Below the pieces are notes generated by a model. That model ran no database searches and was not told where the DNA came from. It saw only the letters and a program-made list of their open reading frames with translations. A stretch of 64,000 nt of DNA from Buchnera aphidicola (Periphyllus lyropictus) (lineage in GTDB: Bacteria > Pseudomonadota > Gammaproteobacteria > Enterobacterales > Enterobacteriaceae). Where the stretch lies: contig NZ_CP097457.1 in NCBI RefSeq assembly GCF_024029895.1, positions 124,001 to 188,000 of the forward strand, read 5' to 3'. Below are positions 58,535 to 64,000 of this stretch, in pieces (position 1 is the stretch's first letter; every line of letters starts with the position of its first letter). The position numbers were made by a program, and so were the translations under genes.

Positions 58535-58924
58535 ATGAAAAAAAAAAAATTTCGTAATAAAAAACGTATTAAAAAAAAAATTATAGATGGAATTGCACAT
58601 ATTTATGCTTCTTTTAATAATACAATAGTTACAATAACTGATAAAAAAGGAAATTCTTTGGGATGGGCTACATCAGGAGGTTCAGGTTTTAGAGGTTCAC
58701 GTAAATCTACTCCTTTTGCAGCTCAAATAGCTGCAGAAAAATGTGCAGAAAAAATTAAAGATTATGGTTTAAAAAATTTAGAAGTGATGGTTAAAGGTCC
58801 TGGTCCAGGAAGAGAATCTACAATTAGAGCATTAAATTCTGTTGGTTTTAAAATTACTAATATAACAGATGTTACACCTATTCCTCATAATGGATGTAGA
58901 CCTCCTAAAAAAAGAAGAGTATAA
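58535..58924 (+). CDS. rpsK: Small ribosomal subunit protein uS11
   Basis: A 129-residue protein, the E. coli length, started at the ATG at 58535 with AGGTAG upstream; a TTG two codons earlier is possible but too near that site. [39 protein letters not shown] and the end [13 protein letters not shown] are conserved. Confidence 0.98.
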   Translation: MKKKKFRNKKRIKKKIIDGIAHIYASFNNTIVTITDKKGNSLGWATSGGSGFRGSRKSTPFAAQIAAEKCAEKIKDYGLKNLEVMVKGPGPGRESTIRALNSVGFKITNITDVTPIPHNGCRPPKKRRV

Positions 58925-58948
58925 ATTTTTATTAGAATTGAGAAAATT

Positions 58949-59569
58949 ATGGCAAAATATTTAGGTCCAAAGTTAAAATTATGTAGAAGAGAAGGTACAG
59001 ATTTATATTTAAAATCTGGTTTTAGATCTATAGGTTCTAAATGTAAAATTGATCATCTTCCAGGTCAACATGGTAATAAAAAACAAAGATTATCTGATTA
59101 TGGAATTCAATTAAGGGAAAAACAAAAAGTTCGTCGTTTATATGGGATTTTAGAAAAGCAATTTAAAAAATATTATAAAATGGCTTCTAAATCTAAAGGT
59201 AATACAGGAGAAAAATTATTGCAATTATTAGAAAATAGATTAGATAATGTAGTATATAGAATGGGTTTTGGAACAACACGTTCAGAAGCTAGACAATTAG
59301 TAAGTCATAAATCTATTTTAGTAAATAATAAAATTGTTAATATTCCTTCATATCAATTATTTCCAAAAGATGTAGTTAAAATTAGAAAAAAATTTAAAAA
59401 TCATTTAAGAATTAAAGCTGCTTTAGAACTTTCTGAACAAAAAGAAAAATCTTTATGGATAGAAGTAGATATAAAAAATATGATAGGAATTTTCAAAAGA
59501 ACTCCGGATCGTTCTGATTTATCTTCAGAAATTAATGAACATTTAATAGTAGAACTTTATTCTAAATAA
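58949..59569 (+). CDS. rpsD: Small ribosomal subunit protein uS4
   Basis: A 206-residue primary 16S-binding protein, the E. coli length. The start [42 protein letters not shown] and the S4 RNA-binding domain [26 protein letters not shown] (in parts) are typical. In E. coli S4 represses the alpha operon by a pseudoknot in the leader; no such fold was verified in the 60 bases before rpsM. Confidence 0.98.
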   Translation: MAKYLGPKLKLCRREGTDLYLKSGFRSIGSKCKIDHLPGQHGNKKQRLSDYGIQLREKQKVRRLYGILEKQFKKYYKMASKSKGNTGEKLLQLLENRLDNVVYRMGFGTTRSEARQLVSHKSILVNNKIVNIPSYQLFPKDVVKIRKKFKNHLRIKAALELSEQKEKSLWIEVDIKNMIGIFKRTPDRSDLSSEINEHLIVELYSK

Positions 59570-59591
59570 TATTTTTTAAAAAGGTTTAGTG

Positions 59592-60584
59592 ATGTCAGAT
59601 TTATTAAAAAATTTTTTAAAACCTCGTTTAGTTGATATAAAAAAATTTAGTTCTACTCATTCGAAAGTTATTTTGGAACCTTTAGAACGTGGTTTTGGAC
59701 ATACTTTAGGAAATGCACTTAGAAGAGTTCTTTTATCTTCATTACCTGGTTGTTCAGTAACGGAAGCAGAAATAGAAGGAGTTTTACATGAATATAGTAC
59801 AAAAGAAGGAGTTCAAGAAGATATTGTAGAAATTTTATTAAATTTAAAAGAATTGGCTGTTAATATTTATGGAAAAAATTCAGCTTATTTAATTATACAA
59901 AAAAAAGGTATTTGTAATATTACTGCTGCTGATATTAAATGTGATTCTTATGTAGAAATAATAAATTTAAAACATTTGATTTGTAGATTAACTACTAATT
60001 CTTCTTCAATTAATATGAAAATTAAAGTTCAAAGAGGTAGAGGGTATTCTCCTGCTTTTTCTCGTACAAGGAGTCAAGAAGACAATGAACAAGGAATAGG
60101 AAAATTGTTTATTGATGCATGTTATAGTCCAATTGAAAGAATTTCATATAGTGTTGAAGCTGCTCGAGTTGAACAAAGAACTGATTTAGATCGATTAATT
60201 ATTGAATTAAAAACAAATGGAACAATTGATCCTGAAGATGCAATTAGAAAATCTGCTACGATTTTATCAGATCAATTAGAATCTTTTGTTGATCTGAAAG
60301 ATATTTCTGAACCTGTAGAAAAAGTTGTTAAACCTGAATTTGATCCAATTTTATTAAAACCTGTAGATGATTTAGAATTAACTGTTCGATCAGCTAATTG
60401 TTTAAAAACAGAATCTATACATTACATTGGAGATTTAATTCAAAAAACTGAAGTAGATTTATTAAAGACTCCTAATTTAGGTAAAAAATCATTAACAGAA
60501 ATTAAAGATATATTATTTTCTCGAGGTTTGTCATTAGGAACTAAATTAGAAAATTGGCCTCCCAAAAGTATTATAGAAGAATAA
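59592..60584 (+). CDS. rpoA: DNA-directed RNA polymerase subunit alpha
   Basis: Assembly platform of RNA polymerase, 330 residues (E. coli 329) from the ATG at 59592, which follows AAGG by seven bases; the preceding GTG at 59589 adds one residue. The N-terminal domain has [32 protein letters not shown] and [24 protein letters not shown]. The C-terminal domain keeps [18 protein letters not shown] and [16 protein letters not shown], including the residues that touch UP elements, so promoter activation by alpha is probably kept. Confidence 0.99.
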   Translation: MSDLLKNFLKPRLVDIKKFSSTHSKVILEPLERGFGHTLGNALRRVLLSSLPGCSVTEAEIEGVLHEYSTKEGVQEDIVEILLNLKELAVNIYGKNSAYLIIQKKGICNITAADIKCDSYVEIINLKHLICRLTTNSSSINMKIKVQRGRGYSPAFSRTRSQEDNEQGIGKLFIDACYSPIERISYSVEAARVEQRTDLDRLIIELKTNGTIDPEDAIRKSATILSDQLESFVDLKDISEPVEKVVKPEFDPILLKPVDDLELTVRSANCLKTESIHYIGDLIQKTEVDLLKTPNLGKKSLTEIKDILFSRGLSLGTKLENWPPKSIIEE

Positions 60585-60608
60585 GTTTTTTTAAAGGAAG
60601 ATTTAATT

Positions 60609-60986
60609 ATGAGACATAGAAAAATTGGTCGTAAATTAAATAGAAAACGAAGTCATTTAAAGTCTATGTTAAAAAATTTAACTTGTTCTTTATTAATTCA
60701 TGAAAAAATTAAAACTACTTTATCAAAATCTAAAGAATTAAGAAGAACAGTAGAGCCTATAATTAATATTTCTAAAATTGATAATTTATCTAATAGGAGA
60801 TTAATTTTTTCTAGAATTAGAAATTATGAAGTAGTTCATAAACTTTTTAAAGAATTAGGTCCTTTTTTTTTAAATAGATTGGGAGGATATATTAAAATTA
60901 TTAAATGTGGATTTAGAAATGGAGATAATTCTCCTATGGCTTATGTTTTTTTAGTTAACAGAACAATAAAAACAAAAAAAAAATAA
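60609..60986 (+). CDS. rplQ: Large ribosomal subunit protein bL17
   Basis: A 125-residue protein (E. coli 127). [24 protein letters not shown] at the start (in parts [11 protein letters not shown] and SHRK-type), [23 protein letters not shown] and [22 protein letters not shown] are conserved. It ends the alpha operon and is followed by a strong terminator. Confidence 0.98.
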   Translation: MRHRKIGRKLNRKRSHLKSMLKNLTCSLLIHEKIKTTLSKSKELRRTVEPIINISKIDNLSNRRLIFSRIRNYEVVHKLFKELGPFFLNRLGGYIKIIKCGFRNGDNSPMAYVFLVNRTIKTKKK

Positions 60987-61033
60987 TAAAATTTTATATA
61001 TTTTTAAAATTAATTAAATATTTTTTATTAAAA

Positions 61034-61078
61034 AACAAACGGCATAAATTGCCGTTCTGTTTTTTTTTTTTTTTTTTT
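61034..61078 (+). terminator. Terminator of the alpha ribosomal operon
   Basis: AACGGCA (61038-61044) pairs with TGCCGTT (61050-61056) around TAAAT; the outer AACA (61034-61037) pairs with TGTT past a one-base bulge. A run of 19 T follows (61060-61078). GC-rich stem plus T-run is a textbook intrinsic terminator. Confidence 0.92.
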
Positions 61079-61148
61079 AAATATATAAAAATATATTTTA
61101 ATTTTTAATTATTACTATAAGAAAATTATATTTATATTTTTATATGTT

Positions 61149-62102
61149 TTAATTTAATTTTTTATTTAAATTAAAAAGATTTTTATATGCATTTAAAATA
61201 ATATTAACTTTGTTTTTTTTTTTTCCGGATATTTGTATTTCTTTGATATTAATAAAGTTTTTTTTAGTAGAAATTATTATTCCATTTTTATTTACTTTAA
61301 AAATAATTCCTGGTTTGATTTTTTTTTTTAATTTTATTATTTCAGCTTTCCATATTTTTATCATAATTTTTTTTATAAAAAAAAAAGTTCCTGGCCAAGG
61401 ATTAAAAGCTCTTATTTTTTTTTCAATAGTTGAAGCTGAATTATTCCAATTTATTAATCCATCTTTTTTTTTTATTTTTTTTGTATATGTAGATTTTTTA
61501 TTATCTTGTTTTATTTTTATAATTTTATTTTTAATAATTTTTTTTAAACATAAAATAAGACATTTTTTTCCTTCGAAACAGAGTTTTTTTTTTAAACTTT
61601 TATAAGTATCCTTTTTATTAATTAATATTTTTTTTTGATATAAAATATCTCCTTCATCTATTTTTTTATTTATTTGAATTATAGTTATACCAGTTTTTTT
61701 TTTTCCTAATAAAATAACAGATTGTATAGGTGATGGACCTCTAAATTTAGGTAATAAAGATGTATGTATATTAATACATCCTAATGGAAAAATTTTTATT
61801 ATCTTTTTAGGTATTATTAATCCATAAGATACAATAATCATAATATCTGGATTAATATTTTTTATATAATTAAAAGTTTTTTTTGAATTTAGATTTTTAG
61901 GTTGTAAAAATTTTATTTTTTTTTTTATGGCTAATTTTTTTACTTTTGAAAACTTTATTTTTTTTCCTCTTCCTGATCTTTTATCAGGTTTAGTAAATAT
62001 TGTTATAACATTTAAATTATTTAATATTAATTCGTTTAAATGTTCTTTTGAAAATTTTTCATTTCCAGCAAATATTATTTTTATTTTTTTAAGTTTTTTC
62101 AT
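61149..62102 (-). CDS. fmt: Methionyl-tRNA formyltransferase
   Basis: Adds the formyl group to initiator Met-tRNA. It has 317 residues (E. coli 315). The catalytic Asn-His pair is in GCINIHTSLLPKFRG, the Asp in KKIDEGDILY, and the loop FTKPDKRSGRGKKI and the AFNPWPGT segment are typical. The C-terminal OB domain is very Lys-rich. Its start overlaps the end of def by 14 bases, so def-fmt is one coupled operon, as in E. coli. Confidence 0.96.
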   Translation of the reverse strand: MKKLKKIKIIFAGNEKFSKEHLNELILNNLNVITIFTKPDKRSGRGKKIKFSKVKKLAIKKKIKFLQPKNLNSKKTFNYIKNINPDIMIIVSYGLIIPKKIIKIFPLGCINIHTSLLPKFRGPSPIQSVILLGKKKTGITIIQINKKIDEGDILYQKKILINKKDTYKSLKKKLCFEGKKCLILCLKKIIKNKIIKIKQDNKKSTYTKKIKKKDGLINWNNSASTIEKKIRAFNPWPGTFFFIKKIMIKIWKAEIIKLKKKIKPGIIFKVNKNGIIISTKKNFINIKEIQISGKKKNKVNIILNAYKNLFNLNKKLN

Positions 62103-62604
62103 TTTTTTTTATTTTTTTCATAATATATTTATCTATTCTATCTTTTTTTAATGGAGATAAATAATCTATAAATAATTTTCCTTTTAAATGGTCTATTTCA
62201 TGTTGTATACATACTGATAGCATATTTTTAGCTTTTATAAAAAACTTTTCTCCATATTTATTATATGCTTTAACTAGAATATTTTTAGATCTAGAATTAG
62301 TAATATATTCGTATTTTGGAATTGATAAGCATCCTTCTTTTATTTTTATTATTTTTTTGCTTTTTTTTTTAATTTTTGGGTTAATTAAAATTAGAACTTT
62401 TTTTAATGGATGTATTTTTTCTATTACAATAATTTGTAATTTAATATTTATTTGTATTGCTGCTAATCCAATTCCGTTATTTTTTCTCATTGTTTCTAAC
62501 ATATTATTTATTATATTTTTTAAATCATTATTGAAATTTTTTACTGGTTTTGAAATTTTTCTTAATTTTATATTTGGATATTTTAATATCTTTAAAATTG
62601 ACAT
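62089..62604 (-). CDS. def: Peptide deformylase
   Basis: Removes the formyl group from new proteins. It has 171 residues (E. coli 169). All three motifs are present: GIGLAAIQ (family GxGxAAxQ), EGCLSIP with the metal-binding Cys, and QHEIDHLKG with the two His ligands and catalytic Glu. The start MSILKILKYPN-KLRKI matches the family. First gene of def-fmt; dprA and smg, neighbours in E. coli, are absent. Confidence 0.97.
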   Translation of the reverse strand: MSILKILKYPNIKLRKISKPVKNFNNDLKNIINNMLETMRKNNGIGLAAIQINIKLQIIVIEKIHPLKKVLILINPKIKKKSKKIIKIKEGCLSIPKYEYITNSRSKNILVKAYNKYGEKFFIKAKNMLSVCIQHEIDHLKGKLFIDYLSPLKKDRIDKYIMKKIKKNEKT

Positions 62605-62701
62605 AATATTTTTTTAAAAGTTTTATTTAAAATAATAATATATGATAAATATTTTTATTTGAAATATTTTTTTTAATTTATTTTTATTAAGGATGTTTTA
62701 T

Positions 62702-63262
62702 ATGAATAGTTCTTTTTTTTCATCTTTAAAATATTGTGTTAAAAAATTAAATAAAAATAAAGTTATAGCTTATCCTACAGAATCAATTTTTGGATTAGGT
62801 TGTAATCCAGACAGTAAAATTGCAGTAAAAAAATTGTTATTTTTAAAAAAAAGAAATTTAAATAAAGGATTAATTTTGATATCTGGAAATTATGATCAAT
62901 TAAAACCATATATTTTAGAAAAAAAAATAAAAAAACAAAAAAATATTTTATTAAAAAACAAATTTTTTATAACGTATTTAGTTCCAGCTAAATTAAATGT
63001 TCCATTTTGGTTAACAGGTAATTCTAAATATATAGCAATTAGAATTACTAAAAATAAATTTGCAAAAAATTTATGTTTATTTTATAAAAAACCAATAGTT
63101 TCTACTAGTGCTAATTTATCTGGAGAAAAGCCTTGTTTAAATAGAGAGGAAATTCGTAATATTTTTGGAAAAAATTTTCCTATATTAAATGGATTTTTAG
63201 GAAATAAAAAACAGCCTTCAAAAATTATTAATTTATTAACAGGAGATATTTTACGTGAGTAA
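62702..63262 (+). CDS. tsaC: Threonylcarbamoyl-AMP synthase TsaC
   Basis: Makes threonylcarbamoyl-AMP for the t6A base next to the anticodon of ANN-reading tRNAs. The ATG at 62702 is chosen because AAGGA stands about six to eight bases upstream, while the ATG at 62693 overlaps that site. The protein has 186 residues (E. coli 190). VIAYPTESIFGLGCNPDS near residue 22, KKRNLNKGLILIS, AIRITKN and PIVSTSANLSGEKPC are family motifs. It is divergent from def and overlaps the start of aroE by eight bases, as in E. coli order. Confidence 0.95.
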   Translation: MNSSFFSSLKYCVKKLNKNKVIAYPTESIFGLGCNPDSKIAVKKLLFLKKRNLNKGLILISGNYDQLKPYILEKKIKKQKNILLKNKFFITYLVPAKLNVPFWLTGNSKYIAIRITKNKFAKNLCLFYKKPIVSTSANLSGEKPCLNREEIRNIFGKNFPILNGFLGNKKQPSKIINLLTGDILRE

Positions 63263-64000
63263 TAAAATAAATAAAAATCTTTATGCTGTTTTTGGAAATC
63301 CTATTTATCATAGTAAATCACCTGATATACATAATTTTTTTTATAAATTATATAATTTAAATTGTAATTATATTGCAATTAACGCTTCCAAAAATTTTTT
63401 TCTTAATGAAATTTCTTTATTTTTTAAAAATGGAGGTAAAGGAGCAAATATTACTCTTCCATTTAAAGAAAAAATTTTTCCTATTTGCGACATTATTACA
63501 GAGCGAGCTAAAATTGCAGGTGCTATTAATACTTTAAAGTTATATAATAAAAAATTTATTTTAGGAGATAATACTGATGGAATAGGATTTTTATCAGATT
63601 TATTACAAAATAATTTAATAAAAAGAAAAAATAATATATTAATTATTGGTGCTGGAGGTGCTTCAAGAGGAATTATTTATCCGTTATTAAAATTTGGATG
63701 TAATATATTTATAACGAATAGAACTTTTGAAAAAGCTAAATTTTTAATGAAAAAATTTAAGAAATTTGGAAATATAAAATGTATTAAAATAAAAAATTTA
63801 AAAAATAATAAATTTCATTTAATTATAAATGCAACTTCAGCTGAAATTAAAAATGATTTACCTTTAATTCCTAGTAATATAATTAAAAAAAAAACAATTT
63901 GTTATGATATGTTTTATGGAAATGAAGATACTAATTTTATGAAATTTTGTAAAAAATATAAATCTGAAAAAGTTTATAATGGAATTGGAATGTTAATAAA
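63255..64000 (+). CDS. aroE: Shikimate dehydrogenase (3' end outside the window)
   Basis: Reduces 3-dehydroshikimate to shikimate with NADPH. It starts with GTG at 63255 inside the last codons of tsaC, giving MSNKINKNLYAVFGNPIYHSKSP. The first 248 of about 272 residues are visible. Shikimate-binding SKSP, the catalytic lysine in ITLPFKE, NTDGIGF with the catalytic Asp, the NADP loop GAGGASRGI and the NRTFEKA motif are all present, as is the late YDMFYG. With aroK and aroB this makes three shikimate genes in the window. Confidence 0.96.
   Translation, partial: MSNKINKNLYAVFGNPIYHSKSPDIHNFFYKLYNLNCNYIAINASKNFFLNEISLFFKNGGKGANITLPFKEKIFPICDIITERAKIAGAINTLKLYNKKFILGDNTDGIGFLSDLLQNNLIKRKNNILIIGAGGASRGIIYPLLKFGCNIFITNRTFEKAKFLMKKFKKFGNIKCIKIKNLKNNKFHLIINATSAEIKNDLPLIPSNIIKKKTICYDMFYGNEDTNFMKFCKKYKSEKVYNGIGMLI

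Noticed and set aside
61210..61605. 131-residue hydrophobic forward frame
   Set aside because: It is antisense of fmt; hydrophobic frames opposite Lys-rich genes are expected at this base composition.
1..64000. Mobile elements, prophage, CRISPR, toxin-antitoxin or defence genes
   Set aside because: None seen: no transposase or integrase motifs, no spaced direct repeats, and every large frame but one matches a housekeeping family.

Overview
This window is part of the chromosome of a Buchnera-type aphid endosymbiont (Gammaproteobacteria, Erwiniaceae). Three things point to this. The DNA is extremely AT-rich, with long poly-A and poly-T runs and lysine/asparagine/isoleucine-rich proteins. Proteins are close to E. 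coli orthologues and mostly in enterobacterial order, but many expected neighbours are missing. Genes for making essential amino acids are kept (dapF, trpE, trpG, aroK, aroB, aroE). No phage, transposon, CRISPR or defence gene was seen. The chromosomal trpE-trpG pair differs from Buchnera of the pea aphid type, where these genes are plasmid-borne, and resembles what is known from gall-forming aphid lineages. The exact host lineage cannot be fixed from the sequence alone.

Layout. 1-9400: 3' end of rho, tRNA-His and tRNA-Pro, cyaY, dapF, an MFS transporter, a frameshifted rsmJ, an unrecognised 345-residue protein, fpr, hslVU and rpmE. 9400-20900: trpEG, tRNA-Gly, orn, pgi, miaA, purA, a shortened rnr, rpsF-rpsR-rplI, dut and pyrE. 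20900-30500: tRNA-Ile(CAU), tRNA-Asn, sbcB, then mutY-yggX, trmB, hemW, yqgE-ruvX, dnaB, dusA and ssb. 30500-42800: bioH, nfuA, ansA, prfC, a decayed deoB, deoD, tRNA-Ser, aroK-aroB, rpe, trpS, an MFS transporter (tsgA type) and tusDCB. 42800-61080: the str, S10, spc and alpha ribosomal operons, almost complete and in E. coli order, with strong hairpin terminators after tufA and rplQ. 61100-64000: def-fmt (reverse strand), tsaC and the first 248 codons of aroE.

The genes form a minimal set: translation (22 large-subunit-type and small-subunit operon proteins in one block, two elongation factors, RF3, initiator formylation and deformylation, tRNA modification), transcription (rpoA, rho), replication and repair (dnaB, ssb, mutY, sbcB, dut), protein quality control (HslUV, SecY), Fe-S and redox upkeep (cyaY, nfuA, yggX, fpr) and shikimate, tryptophan and lysine synthesis for the host.

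No new multi-gene system is visible. The points most worth following are the unrecognised gene at 4913-5950, the deoB remnant before deoD, rsmJ split at an A13 tract, rnr with no ordinary start codon and a missing N-terminus, chromosomal trpEG, and a possible attenuator leader before rpsJ.
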